Position numbers and translations under genes: made by a program. The notes beneath the pieces were generated by a model. It saw nothing but the letters and a program-made list of their open reading frames with translations, made no database searches and was not told the DNA's origin. This document shows positions 27,488 to 36,866 of a stretch of DNA of 64,000 bases, in pieces; position 1 is the first letter of the stretch; every line of letters begins with the position of its first letter. The stretch lies in the NCBI GenBank assembly GCA_029194665.1, contig JARFXO010000006.1, positions 124,001-188,000 on the forward strand. The letters are read 5' to 3'. This stretch comes from Nitrospira sp. Its GTDB lineage: Bacteria; Nitrospirota; Nitrospiria; Nitrospirales; Nitrospiraceae.

Positions 27488-28549
27488 ATGAATAGACCGA
27501 TCGACAATCAGCATGTTATTGAAATCAAGGCCTTGCCATCTCCGCGCGCCATTAAGATCAAGCTACCTATTACCGATCAAGCTGCGGCACTCGTCGTCGA
27601 AACCCGAGAAGCGATTCGCAAAGTTCTCCACGGAAAGGATCGTGAAAGACTCCTAGTCATCGTCGGCCCCTGCTCCATTCATGACCCCGATGCCGCCTAT
27701 GAATATGCCGCCAAGCTCAAGTCGGTCGCCGATGCATTCCGTGATCGCTTCTTGATCGTGATGCGGACCTATTTCGAAAAGCCCAGGACCACTGTGGGAT
27801 GGAAAGGCCTCATCAATGATCCTCACCTGGACGGTACTTGCGATATCGCGACGGGTATGGAGCTGGCAAGAACGATTCTCCTCAAGATCAATCAGATGGG
27901 CCTCCCCTGCGGTACCGAATTGTTGGACCCGATCAGTCCGCAGTACATCGCCGACCTCATCAGTTGGACGGCGATCGGGGCCCGCACCACGGAAAGCCAA
28001 ACCCATCGAGAAATGGCCAGCGGTGTATCGATGCCGGTCGGTTTTAAGAACGGGACCGAAGGCAGCCTGCAGGTTGCGATTAATGCCATGACTTCCGCCC
28101 GTGCGCCGCACCACTTCGTCGGTATCAACGCCGATGGACAAACGGCGATCATCAAAACCATGGGCAATCCCGACCGCCATATCGTGCTGCGCGGTGGAGG
28201 TGGAAGAACGAACTACGAGCCGGAACATGTCGCGACTGCTGAGACTGCAGTAGCCGGCGAAGGTATCGCCCGTCCCATCATGATCGATTGCTCGCACGAC
28301 AATTCCCGTAAGGACCATACGCGTCAGGGCCTCGTCGCTCGCGAAGTTCTGAGGCAGTTCCGTGAGGGCCGACAGGCGATCATGGGCCTGATGATCGAAA
28401 GCAATCTCAATCCCGGCAGACAAGCGTGGAAAGAAGGCGTCGCACTCCTTCACGGCGTCTCGATTACCGATGCCTGTCTTGGCTGGGATGAGACCGAACG
28501 CCTCTTGACCGAACTCGCTGCAGCAATCACTCCAAAGCCGGTTTTCTAA
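27488..28549 (+). CDS. aroG: 3-deoxy-7-phosphoheptulonate synthase, class I
   Basis: DAHP synthase joins phosphoenolpyruvate and erythrose 4-phosphate, the first step of the shikimate pathway. GPCSIHD at 60-66 and MRTYFEKPRTTVGWKG at 92-107 are the PEP-binding landmarks of the AroF/AroG/AroH type. PVGFKNGTEGSL and IMIDCSHDNSRKDH hold the metal-binding residues. The length, 353 residues, is normal. It belongs to the AroG-like, probably feedback-sensitive class, with an N-terminal extension before the barrel. It stands alone and is convergent with the next gene. Which amino acid regulates it cannot be told. Confidence 0.93.
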   Translation: MNRPIDNQHVIEIKALPSPRAIKIKLPITDQAAALVVETREAIRKVLHGKDRERLLVIVGPCSIHDPDAAYEYAAKLKSVADAFRDRFLIVMRTYFEKPRTTVGWKGLINDPHLDGTCDIATGMELARTILLKINQMGLPCGTELLDPISPQYIADLISWTAIGARTTESQTHREMASGVSMPVGFKNGTEGSLQVAINAMTSARAPHHFVGINADGQTAIIKTMGNPDRHIVLRGGGGRTNYEPEHVATAETAVAGEGIARPIMIDCSHDNSRKDHTRQGLVAREVLRQFREGRQAIMGLMIESNLNPGRQAWKEGVALLHGVSITDACLGWDETERLLTELAAAITPKPVF

Positions 28550-28610
28550 ACTCTATCTTCTCCGGCCTATAGCTGCGATCATCAGTCTCCTTATTCGGAC
28601 AAGGAGTCGC

Positions 28611-29231
28611 TCACGGCCAATTCACCAATCCTTCGTAGACCCACCAGAGGCCGATCGATGAGAGCAGCACTCCGGTCCATAGTTTGAAGTCCACCTCCGG
28701 CACACGCTGAAGCTTGCCTTTTGCGACGATCACCAGCCACCCTGTTGCCACCAACGCGACGGTCATTCCCGTCAATGCGGAACCCCACGCCCCAGACGCC
28801 ACTGCCAACGCCGAGACGATCATGCAGATTTCAAAGGCTTCGATCGCCGCGCTTTTCGTCATGACCAATGTCGTGAAGAAGTTGAACCTTGTTCCACCCG
28901 ATTCGCTGCTGCTTGGAAACTCCCGCAGAGGAGCGTCAACCCACCTCGGCCGTTGCTTGTGCCGCTTTCGACGAACGGACTTGATCAACCACGACCCGCC
29001 GAGCCAGAGCAAGAGGATGCCGACCACGCATTGGAAGAGATGAATGGGAATACGCGCGAGCCATGGCCAGGCAGCATAGGCTGGGAGGGCTATGAGCAGA
29101 TTTCCCAGCACCGTTCCGATGATCGCCTCCTTGACGGAACCGGTTCGAGCCAACGCATAGGCAATCACGGCGGTTTCTAGAAATTCGACGCCGGTGCCGG
29201 CAAAGGACGCAATGCCTACTTGTAGATTCAT
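28611..29231 (-). CDS. COG4280-type membrane protein
   Basis: A 206-residue polytopic protein with six or so hydrophobic segments in two halves. Each half opens with an acidic motif in a membrane helix: GTGVEFLETAVIAYALA near residue 12 and KSAAIEAFEICMIVSALAV near 124. The two-repeat plan recalls FTR1 and UPF0016/GDT1 transporters. ATG 29231 is preferred on protein grounds; ATG 29252 is also in frame, and neither has a clear ribosome binding site. It lies downstream of the FTR1 gene on the same strand, so a role in metal export or uptake is a reasonable inference but not shown. Confidence 0.65.
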   Translation of the reverse strand: MNLQVGIASFAGTGVEFLETAVIAYALARTGSVKEAIIGTVLGNLLIALPAYAAWPWLARIPIHLFQCVVGILLLWLGGSWLIKSVRRKRHKQRPRWVDAPLREFPSSSESGGTRFNFFTTLVMTKSAAIEAFEICMIVSALAVASGAWGSALTGMTVALVATGWLVIVAKGKLQRVPEVDFKLWTGVLLSSIGLWWVYEGLVNWP

Positions 29232-29383
29232 AGGAAGAGTGTCGGGGCCCATCCGTCACGAACATCGCACCACGATATCCGGATCGGACCTGAACGGCAC
29301 TTCGAGAGGTATCAGATTAAGGGAGGCACAGTCGAGGACCGCCTCGCCGGAGCAATATCTGGGCTGTAGATGCGATGCGCTTG

Positions 29384-31330
29384 TTATGCCGCCTTCGCCC
29401 GGCTGGACCAAAATCCACCGGCGATCAACGCAAGTGTCAGCGCCTGGAGCATGAGGCTCTGCGCGCTTGGATGGATTCCCAACATCGGCAGTGAGAAGAA
29501 GCGCACCGTCGTTGTTTCCAGCACGCCTGCTTCTTGCAATGCCGCAACCCCATTCCCCACAAAGACGACGGCCATCAGCGCCAGCAGGCTGGAGGTGACC
29601 GTGAAAAACGGCCCGATCGGCAGACGTACGCTGTAGCGAAGGATCATGCCGCCGATCAGTACCAGCAGCAACGCTGCGGTGGCAATGCCCCACAGCACCG
29701 CGCCCTGCCCTGCCGGACCAGCCTGCGACCACAATGTCTCGTAAAACAGGATCACTTCGAACAACTCGCGATACACGACGAGGAATGAGATACCGGCCAT
29801 CGCCCACAGCGTGCGCTTGCTCAGCGCGGCATTGATCTGCTCGCGGACGAAGCGGTTCCAAGCTTGCGCGTTCGCGCGGTTGTGCAGCCACCAGCCGACG
29901 TATAGCAGCATGGCCGCAGCCAGCAGTGCTGTGATGCCTTCCGTCAGTTCGCGGCTGACGCCTGAAATGCTAAGGGCGTAACGAGCGATGATCCATGTGA
30001 TGCCGCCCAGCGCCAAGGCTCCGATCCAACCGATGTGGATGTAGGGTGAGACATCATGCCGTCCCATCTTGACGGTGAAGGCCACGATGGCTGACAGCAC
30101 CAAGATCGCTTCCAATCCCTCGCGCAACAAGATCAGCATGGAAGTTACGAAGGCCGTATTCGGCGATAAACTGCTACCGGAGAGCGCGTCATCGGCACGG
30201 TCGAGCAGGGCCTTGACCTTCGCGGTCTGCGCTGTTATGGCCTCGGACGGCCGCCCCTCGCGGATGGCCGTCCGTAGCGACGTCATCTCGCGCTCAATTT
30301 CCAAGCGCTGTGGCGCATCAACATTGTCCAGTGCCGATTCGATCAGCTCGAAGCCGTCAAGGTAGGCCGCTGTCGCCAGGCGTTGTGCATCTTCTCGGTT
30401 GCCCTTCGCATAGGCTTGCGCTGCCTCGTCGAGCTTAGTACGGGACAAACCCAGCGGTCTCTGAGCGGCGGCCTGCAGCGCTTGTGGCTGTTGTGTCAGG
30501 TAGGCACGCACAGCGTCCATCGATGAACCAGGAGGCGCTTGCTCACTGGGCGCCTCTGTCACCAGCCCGCGCAGGCTTTCAAAAGCTGTTCTGCCCTCGG
30601 CTTGCCGCCACAGTGCCTCCCCTTTCGCCACCACTTCAGAATCCGCGCGCAGACCGCCGGCAAAGAAGGCCAGTGCCCAGCGGTCGGCCTCGGAGAGTTC
30701 GGTGAAGGCCCGCATCGGCGTGCCGTGCACGCCCAGCGTAATGGTATTGTACAGACCGTACAGACTGCGCTGGCGCATGCGAGCCTCATCCTGTAGATCG
30801 CTAGGCGGCGGTTCCATACCCTTCGCCAGTGGTCCGTCGCCGTGCCCCTGCGTGCCATGGCACGCGGCGCACTGTTGAGAAAAGAGTCTCGCGGCCTGCT
30901 GGAGGTCAGGAGGTTGTTCTGGCGTCACTCTCAACTTCCAAGCTTGGATCACGCCTATGCGCAGCCGGCCGATGAGTGCGGAAATCTCGCTGCCAGGAGC
31001 TTTGGCCTCAATGCGTGCAAGAAGCCCACGAGCCTGCTTCAATAGCGTCGGCTGCTCGGAAACGGCGGGCAACTGGTCGAGAAGGACTACGACCTGCGTG
31101 GCAAACTCGTGCTGTTCCGCGTACTCCTCGACGTTCACCACCTTGCCATCCTGCACGACCCCGAGGTAATCCACACCGACATAATCCAGCATGTGGACGA
31201 TAGTCTGTGCCTTTTCCTCGTCAGCCGGCGTTGCCATCGCAACGCCGTGCATGATCGAGGCCAACAGCATCACCATCAGCCACCACGAGAGTAAGTTCCT
31301 CAAGAACAACAAGGTACGTATAGGCTTCAT
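29384..31330 (-). CDS. FTR1-family iron permease fused to cytochrome c
   Basis: A 648-residue fusion. A signal or anchor precedes a periplasmic helical part, then a cytochrome c domain with CAACHG at 154-159. A second helical region (about 270-385) leads to the FTR1 permease of seven membrane segments. The permease shows REGLE at 403-407, the Fe-binding motif, and RELFEVILFYE at 521-531 in the second repeat, where RExxE is seen as RELFE. Such fusions are known in which the heme domain is thought to oxidise or deliver iron during uptake. It lies upstream of the COG4280-type gene. The preceding 700 bp hold no gene. Confidence 0.88.
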   Translation of the reverse strand: MKPIRTLLFLRNLLSWWLMVMLLASIMHGVAMATPADEEKAQTIVHMLDYVGVDYLGVVQDGKVVNVEEYAEQHEFATQVVVLLDQLPAVSEQPTLLKQARGLLARIEAKAPGSEISALIGRLRIGVIQAWKLRVTPEQPPDLQQAARLFSQQCAACHGTQGHGDGPLAKGMEPPPSDLQDEARMRQRSLYGLYNTITLGVHGTPMRAFTELSEADRWALAFFAGGLRADSEVVAKGEALWRQAEGRTAFESLRGLVTEAPSEQAPPGSSMDAVRAYLTQQPQALQAAAQRPLGLSRTKLDEAAQAYAKGNREDAQRLATAAYLDGFELIESALDNVDAPQRLEIEREMTSLRTAIREGRPSEAITAQTAKVKALLDRADDALSGSSLSPNTAFVTSMLILLREGLEAILVLSAIVAFTVKMGRHDVSPYIHIGWIGALALGGITWIIARYALSISGVSRELTEGITALLAAAMLLYVGWWLHNRANAQAWNRFVREQINAALSKRTLWAMAGISFLVVYRELFEVILFYETLWSQAGPAGQGAVLWGIATAALLLVLIGGMILRYSVRLPIGPFFTVTSSLLALMAVVFVGNGVAALQEAGVLETTTVRFFSLPMLGIHPSAQSLMLQALTLALIAGGFWSSRAKAA

Positions 31331-32127
31331 TGCGTCTCAATTTTCCGTGAGCTTCGTCCTCTCCCGTTCATGGTCTGCCGTACTTCATTGCACTGGATGC
31401 CTCCACCTCTTTCAGTCGCTTCCGCCCGGCTCATGCTACTGTCTCAATCATGTCAGGGGTAAGAACACAGCGCACTCAAAAGTGTGTGTACGTAGAAATA
31501 ACCGCGAAGACTAACGTCATTGGCTTATCTGGATCCCGGTGACCATCATTTGCATCATTCCCTTCCAAGCCTTCCCATGTTGGCGCACATCCGGTCCCCT
31601 CCGCCGGTTGGATCATGAGCAGTATCGCGACTGTACGGGACGATATTGACATCCTCAGCTCTTCACAGAAGGACAAGGAGCGAGTAATGCGCATATTTTG
31701 GCAAGTGCCTGTGCGACAAGTCAATGTTGTCGGCACAGGATGTTTAGCATGCGAACCCGTCGCCCTGCAGCGTCACCGCTGTACCCAAAGATCCGCTCCG
31801 CCTTCACCGACCATCCGATCACGGTGGAGCCGAGGCCATCTTGCTGCGGCTGTGCTTCTAGCCCTAATCCGAAATAATTTTGACAACAGATCGCATCAAC
31901 GCTGCGGGTGACGTGGCGAACGGAGCGAACTTCTCACCCTCCCAACCCGGCCGCGTCGAGACGCGGCTTCCACCAAGCGCGCGCAACGGAAGAGCCCCAC
32001 CGGGGGATGGGTGAAGTGAGCACGGTGGGGCTGTTCGCCACGGCAGGAGCCGCAGCATAAGCCAACAGCCGAATCTTTATTTTCGGATGGATTAGGGCTA
32101 GCTGATCGGGCGGCGCAGCTCGGAGAC
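31331..32127. other. Non-coding stretch, about 800 bp
   Basis: No supported gene. A 98-residue plus-strand frame from 31615 lacks a ribosome binding site and any recognisable sequence. The FTR1 promoter should lie near 31340-31500 on the minus strand, but no clear consensus pair was seen. The right part leads into the IS3 remnant. Confidence 0.4.
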
Positions 32128-32660
32128 CGTCGCCAAGCGAAATGAGTTCGTCGTGCAGCGGATTCTTGCCCTGAAAGCCGAGCATCCGCTCTGAGGCTAT
32201 CGAGGCATCCGGACCCAGCTACAGGTTACTGCGGCTGATGCAGGCCTATGGGTTGCTGGTGGAGCAGGTGGGTTGGACCTACTTTGTCCTGGTCCTGAAT
32301 TGCTACACGAAGAAGATTGTCGGCCACGATGCTGGGAGGCAAATAAAGCACACTCACTGGCTCCCGGCGCTGGAGCAGACGTCACAACACCAATGCCCGG
32401 CGGGGGTCCAGGCTCAAGGGCTGTCATTGATGAGCGACAATAATCCGAACGGGAACACCGACATAGAACGACTCATGCGGACGCTGAAGGAAGAACTCCT
32501 CTGGCTCCGGAAGTGGACGAGCGCTCCGGACCTGGAACGCGTCCTGGCGGCGTGGGTCGATTTGTACAACACTCGGTACTTGCATTCGACTCCCGGGTAT
32601 CGGAGGCCGTGTCAGTTCAAACAAGAACATCGAGCTACTGTGAAGATCGCAGACAGCCTT
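32128..32660 (+). pseudogene. Degenerate IS3-type transposase (internal deletion)
   Basis: The upstream frame gives FVVQRILALKAEHPL, then a stop and GYRGIRTQL, the IS3 OrfB N-terminal helical region. After a frame change, VEQVGWTYFVLVLNCYTKKI starts the DDE core. QGLSLMSDN then joins directly to NPNGNTDIERLMRTLKEELL. In intact relatives roughly 30 residues separate these two motifs, so the second Asp and the segment before the catalytic Glu have been lost or joined. The C-terminal DLYNTRYLHSTPGYRRPCQF is typical. It is inactive. Its 3' end has a diverged second copy at 14742-14852. Confidence 0.78.
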
Positions 32661-32899
32661 TCGATTCTGAGAGCCACTGATCAGCCGAGAACCAATGCGC
32701 CTTGGCTCGTTCCTGTTTGGGTTGGTCCTGACCAAGCTCGCATTCTTGCTTGTGGCATGGAGCTGAAACCAGGCTCCTCGGCGGCGAAGCACTTCTGACC
32801 ACCATGCAGGGAACGCGAATGTCCAGCAGTTCATTGAAAGAATCTGTGTGATTCCGACATCTCTCGATATCCCCACGTGTGACGTGTGGCCAGGCAAAA

Positions 32900-33253
32900 C
32901 TAGAGTATGAACTTCAGCCCTACGAAATAGGTGATGCGGCCGCTTGAGTCTCCAATCGGAAGCTTTCTTGTCCAACGCACCTCAGCGAGCGTTGGCGTTT
33001 CAGCAATCGTTATAGGTGTCGGTACATAGACTTTCAATACCTGTTCGATATCCGGGGCTCGGTCCATAAGCACTAACATGCCTCCGCTGCTAATATTCAG
33101 GGACAGCGCTTTTCCCTCTTTGACAACATCAGCATTCCCTGCCTCTGACGCTGTCATCTCATAAAGAATTGGTCGCAACAACGCAGCCCGCTCGCTATGG
33201 TTTTCATGGCTATCTCTTATCGACCACTCCCATTCCATTGACCCCACGTCCAT
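32900..33253 (-). CDS. PilZ-domain protein
   Basis: A 117-residue single-domain protein of the PilZ type, a c-di-GMP-binding fold. ERAALLRPILYEM supplies an R-rich start, LSLNISSGGMLVLMD matches the (D/N)xSxxG motif with Asn in place of Asp, and EVRWTRKLP followed by TYFVGLKFIL is the usual end. The first RxxxR motif is imperfect, so c-di-GMP binding is uncertain. GGAGG abuts ATG 33253 too closely; ATG 33238 is an alternative start. It lies divergent from a LuxR-type regulator, with 324 bp between. Confidence 0.72.
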   Translation of the reverse strand: MDVGSMEWEWSIRDSHENHSERAALLRPILYEMTASEAGNADVVKEGKALSLNISSGGMLVLMDRAPDIEQVLKVYVPTPITIAETPTLAEVRWTRKLPIGDSSGRITYFVGLKFIL

Positions 33254-33577
33254 TCCTCCCCTCAGTAAGATCCCTACGCCTCGGATTGAATCTGCATTCT
33301 TAGATCGGATATTGGCTGTCCGGACATGGTTCAGGCCTTGTCCGAACGACCCCCGTCACGTCATGTCAAGTCTATGCGGAATATATTTATCGCTTCCTGG
33401 ATCAACAATACCAAGGACGTAGGCTGCTTCTTCAAAGGTATATGTTGACTACCTCGGAAGTGTTAGGTACTATTCCTGCGTCACCCTCGTATTTGTTATC
33501 GGATCGAGCTAAGGCTGGTTGTTTGTGAGACTTGATATCTCATTAATTTGATAATTTTGTGATGTCTTAACACACTT
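33254..33577. other. Divergent promoter region, 324 bp
   Basis: An AT-rich stretch between the PilZ gene and the LuxR-type gene. It presumably carries both promoters, but no convincing -35/-10 pair was found. Confidence 0.35.
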
Positions 33578-34186
33578 ATGACACAGGCCATTAAAGGTAT
33601 TGAGCAAACAGATGCGCTTGCTGATCAGAGAGCCGGGTCCGGGATAGTGGTGCTGTCAGCATCTATGCAACTTCTGCATATGAATCGACAAGCTACGGAA
33701 CTTGCCAAAAAGATCAATGCCGTCGACCAGGGGAGCACTACTACGATCTCAGCGCATGGAGTCCTCCCAACAGCACTGACAGAGCTTTGTGCGGAAATTA
33801 TTAAAGCCCTTCACATACGCACGGAAGCCAAGGATTGGGAACAATTCGAACTCAAGCGCGTAACGGGTGACCCTAATCAGCCTATCCTTTTAAGAGGCTT
33901 TGGCCTACCGGACCGAGGAGGCATCCAAAACGCCAGGCTTGTCGTTACGATGGAAGAGTTGGGGCGGAAACAAAACCTCAATACAGAACATGCTCGAGAA
34001 CGTTTTCAGTTGACTAACCGCGAGCAATCAGTCGTTGAAAATCTGGCAAAAGGCTGGACCAATAAAGAAATCGCCAATGCTCTCCAGATTACTGAACAAA
34101 CGGTAAAAGAACACATTAAGCACATCATGCGAAAGACCAACGCTACCACCCGAACTGGAATTCTCGTCCAAATCTTCAATTCTTAA
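33578..34186 (+). CDS. LuxR-family transcriptional regulator
   Basis: A 202-residue regulator. The C-terminal GerE/LuxR helix-turn-helix is clear at about 137-197: RFQLTNREQSVVENLAKGWT, then KEIANALQITEQTVKEHIKH and IMRKTNATTRT. The N-terminal part (GSGIVVLSASMQLLHMNRQA) resembles a PAS-type sensory domain. There is no receiver domain, so it is not a standard response regulator. The signal and targets are unknown. It is followed by a small lipoprotein gene on the same strand and stands opposite a PilZ gene, which might link it to surface behaviour; that is inference. Confidence 0.82.
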   Translation: MTQAIKGIEQTDALADQRAGSGIVVLSASMQLLHMNRQATELAKKINAVDQGSTTTISAHGVLPTALTELCAEIIKALHIRTEAKDWEQFELKRVTGDPNQPILLRGFGLPDRGGIQNARLVVTMEELGRKQNLNTEHARERFQLTNREQSVVENLAKGWTNKEIANALQITEQTVKEHIKHIMRKTNATTRTGILVQIFNS

Positions 34187-34347
34187 TAGATGTCTTCATA
34201 CGTTGATGTGTCAATGACGCAACAGTGAGTTGAGATTAACACATTGCTACCAGCTGGTTCTGCAAAACTCTCTTATTTTAATTACAATTTCAGGCGATGC
34301 TTCTCAGGCCTGCCATTTGCATTTCGTTCAGCTGGAGCATGAATGAA

Positions 34348-34842
34348 ATGAAGCATGACGCGCTCAGAGCAGGACTGATGGTGGGGTTATTGGGAGTAGC
34401 GATTCTTGCCTCAGGTTGTGCAACCGGTGCTTCGTCCCAATTGACAGAGGTTAAAAATAGCGGCTTCATGTCACTGTGGAATACCTATGCCGATTGTAAA
34501 TCAACCTCTGATTTAGCACAGGCGAGTTCAGATCTGAAGCAACTACGTTCAGCTAGCCAAGAGGTGTACGAAGGGTTTGTCCTGCCGTTGCCGACTCATC
34601 TTGAGCGTCTAGTGGCCAATCCAACGAGCCGGGTGGCGGTTGATGTCGAAGCAATGGCAGCCTCTTGCGCTCTATACAGTGGAGAACTAGCTCTTAATCA
34701 AGGACAGACTGATACCGCCCGTGATCTCCTGGTTTCCGTCATCAGGCTGCATAAGCAAGAAAACTCTTACTACGTTCTAAGGGCAAAGACGTTGCTGGCA
34801 AGACTTGGGCAAGTGATCAACGTTTCCTTCAACGCTCGCTAG
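34348..34842 (+). CDS. Small lipoprotein, hypothetical
   Basis: A 164-residue protein if ATG 34348 is used; GGAG lies about 10 bp upstream, while ATG 34339 is nearer to it. The signal sequence MVGLLGVAILASGCATG ends in a clean lipobox (LASGC). The mature part is helical with paired Cys residues (YADCKS and AASCALYSG) and a tetratricopeptide-like end (ALNQGQTDTARDLLVSVIRL). No family is recognised. Its TAG stop shares the CTAG tetramer with the convergent glgA stop (34839-34842), so the two genes overlap by 4 bp. Confidence 0.65.
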   Translation: MKHDALRAGLMVGLLGVAILASGCATGASSQLTEVKNSGFMSLWNTYADCKSTSDLAQASSDLKQLRSASQEVYEGFVLPLPTHLERLVANPTSRVAVDVEAMAASCALYSGELALNQGQTDTARDLLVSVIRLHKQENSYYVLRAKTLLARLGQVINVSFNAR

Positions 34843-36350
34843 CTCTCTCTCGTTTCTCCCTGCATCCATCTATATAAATCTACATAGAGTTTTGCCGATC
34901 GATTCCAAGACAGATCGGTCTTCATCCCAGCCTGGATCAAGGATCGCCATGTCTGCCGCTCTGCATACACATGAAGTGAGAGCAAGAGCGCCACGAGCAG
35001 AGAGTCAGCCGAAGAATCAATGAATTGGAAGCCGGTTGCCTGTCCGGACTTGACCGTCGAAGGTCGAAATGGAACGACGGTATCCGCCAATCCTCCGGTA
35101 CGGCGAACAACAGGTACCGTGCCATAGCGAAGGCTATACAGCTGACTAAGACCACATGGCTCATAGCGAGACGGCATGATTACCATGTCAGCACCAGCTT
35201 CAATACGATGCGCCATCCCTTCATCAAAACCAAGGAATAACCCAATTCGATCAGGATATCTGGCTCTGGCTTCAATAAATTGTCGTTCCAAATGGTGATC
35301 TCCGGTACCGAGCACAACGGTTTGTGTAGCTAGGGACATGAGCTCAGGAATCACATCCAGCAAGAGATCAAACCCCTTCTGAAAGGTCAGCCGACCGATC
35401 ACAGCCAACAAGGGGACATCACGATTCGGAAGCCCAAGCTCCCGTTGTAGCGCCCGCTTGCATGTAAGTTTTCCAGACAGATCACCGACCGTATACTGCG
35501 CCGGCAGGTAGGGGTCGCTCTCGGGGTTCCAGACAGCGACATCGATGCCGTTTGTAATCCCGTTGACGCCATCCGCACGGTTTGCCAGCACGCCCTCCAA
35601 ACCACATCCATGTTCTGAGGTCATGATCTCCTTCGCATAGGTTGGACTCACCGTAGAAACAGCATCTGAAAAGACGATGCCGCCTTTCAGACAATTAACT
35701 GCCCCATAGAACTCGATGCCGCTCGGGGAAAAAACCGATGGGGGAAGCCCCGTCTTCATAAACTCCTGGCCAGGGAAGGTTCCTTGATACCCCATGTTAT
35801 GCAGAGTAAGAAGCACTTTCAGTTGCTCAAGTCCCTTATATTCATGAGGAAGGGTTTTCAGATAGACTGCGCACAGGGCTGTCTGCCAATCGTGTAGGTG
35901 CAGCACATCAACCTTTTCCGATCGAGTCTCGACCAGCCTACGCACGACTTCAAGAACCGCACGACAGAATAGGACAAATCTATCGAGGTTATCCGGATAA
36001 TCGCGATGGTCTTGTTGGTAGAGGCCCGGGCGATCAAAGTAGGGATCGTACCGCACGAACAGTACCCTCAACCTAGGTGATGCACCAGTGACCGGATCTC
36101 TCTCTTCTTCCACCGTTACGTCTAGCGGCTTCCCATTCATCGGAATAGAAAATCGCATGGCCAGTTGACAAGCCTCACGGCTTACTCGACCTCGGTACCC
36201 CGGCATCAGCAATGTCACATGATGCCCCAACTTCGTCAGCTCAATCGCCAACGCGCCGACCATATCGGCCAATCCGCCCGTCTTGGCATACGGAACGGCC
36301 TCGGAGGTTGCCATCACGACGTTCAATCCATCTCCTGATGCTGAAGTCAT
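34839..36350 (-). CDS. glgA: Glycogen synthase
   Basis: GlgA transfers glucose from ADP-glucose (or UDP-glucose) to growing glycogen. The GT5 layout is complete in 503 residues: N-terminal SEAVPYAKTGGLADMVGAL (KTGGLAD at 23-29), HLHDWQTAL, VNGITNGIDVAVWNP and, near the C-terminus, PSRYEPCGLSQLYSLRYGT with the catalytic Glu. ATG 36350 is used; a TTG seven codons in, behind AGGAG, is an alternative start that fits the family N-terminus. It is the last gene of the long minus-strand run, 21 bp after the lipoprotein gene. Confidence 0.92.
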   Translation of the reverse strand: MTSASGDGLNVVMATSEAVPYAKTGGLADMVGALAIELTKLGHHVTLLMPGYRGRVSREACQLAMRFSIPMNGKPLDVTVEEERDPVTGASPRLRVLFVRYDPYFDRPGLYQQDHRDYPDNLDRFVLFCRAVLEVVRRLVETRSEKVDVLHLHDWQTALCAVYLKTLPHEYKGLEQLKVLLTLHNMGYQGTFPGQEFMKTGLPPSVFSPSGIEFYGAVNCLKGGIVFSDAVSTVSPTYAKEIMTSEHGCGLEGVLANRADGVNGITNGIDVAVWNPESDPYLPAQYTVGDLSGKLTCKRALQRELGLPNRDVPLLAVIGRLTFQKGFDLLLDVIPELMSLATQTVVLGTGDHHLERQFIEARARYPDRIGLFLGFDEGMAHRIEAGADMVIMPSRYEPCGLSQLYSLRYGTVPVVRRTGGLADTVVPFRPSTVKSGQATGFQFIDSSADSLLVALLLSLHVYAERQTWRSLIQAGMKTDLSWNRSAKLYVDLYRWMQGETRES

Positions 36351-36371
36351 GCGCGGTATTATGCGGAATAT

Positions 36372-36866
36372 CTAGGGACTGGAAATTCCGTCAAGCCGGG
36401 TTTTGAATCGATCCTCATAAGCCCAGGATTTTGCAAGAGCATGCAACTCCTCAGCTTTGAGCTCTTCCTTGTAGACAAGGTGATCATCGAGAAATACCAA
36501 GAGCCACCCATGATCCGGGTATGCGAAATACACTCCTTCGCCCGCATGCACGCCGGATTTCCAGCCCCTCGGAGCCTCTCCTGTTGCCACCCGCGATCGC
36601 GGAATAACAGTGAAATCCGGCATCACAAAAAAATGGCTGAATTCACTGTGATAATACGGCGGTTTCCCCCAGACATTCACGACTGCCCTGGTGGTGATTT
36701 GATTCAGCACAAGATTATTGACTCGTACCAGCTGTTCTTGCTGCTCCAATGTCGGCATGCTCTTGCAACCTACGATCGATGCAAGTATTACAACTCCACT
36801 GATTAGGCACCTTATCGGATTTATCGGGGCCACGGAAATATTGGTCACGTTATATCCAAGCCTCAC
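36372..36866 (-). CDS. Lipoprotein, hypothetical
   Basis: A 164-residue protein beginning with GTG 36866, which overlaps the DUF971 stop (GTGA). LISGVVILASIVGCKSM is a signal sequence ending in a lipobox-like SIVGC, so it is probably lipid-anchored. The mature domain reads VWGKPPYYHSEFSHFFVMPD and HGWLLVFLDDHLVYKEELKA, which recalls the SmpA/OmlA-type small beta lipoproteins of outer-membrane assembly (the phrase WGKP is like BamE's). That resemblance is weak. It lies between DUF971 and glgA in the long run. Confidence 0.62.
   Translation of the reverse strand: MRLGYNVTNISVAPINPIRCLISGVVILASIVGCKSMPTLEQQEQLVRVNNLVLNQITTRAVVNVWGKPPYYHSEFSHFFVMPDFTVIPRSRVATGEAPRGWKSGVHAGEGVYFAYPDHGWLLVFLDDHLVYKEELKAEELHALAKSWAYEDRFKTRLDGISSP

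Noticed and set aside
31615-31911. 98-residue plus-strand frame
   Set aside because: No ribosome binding site, no recognisable sequence, odd composition.
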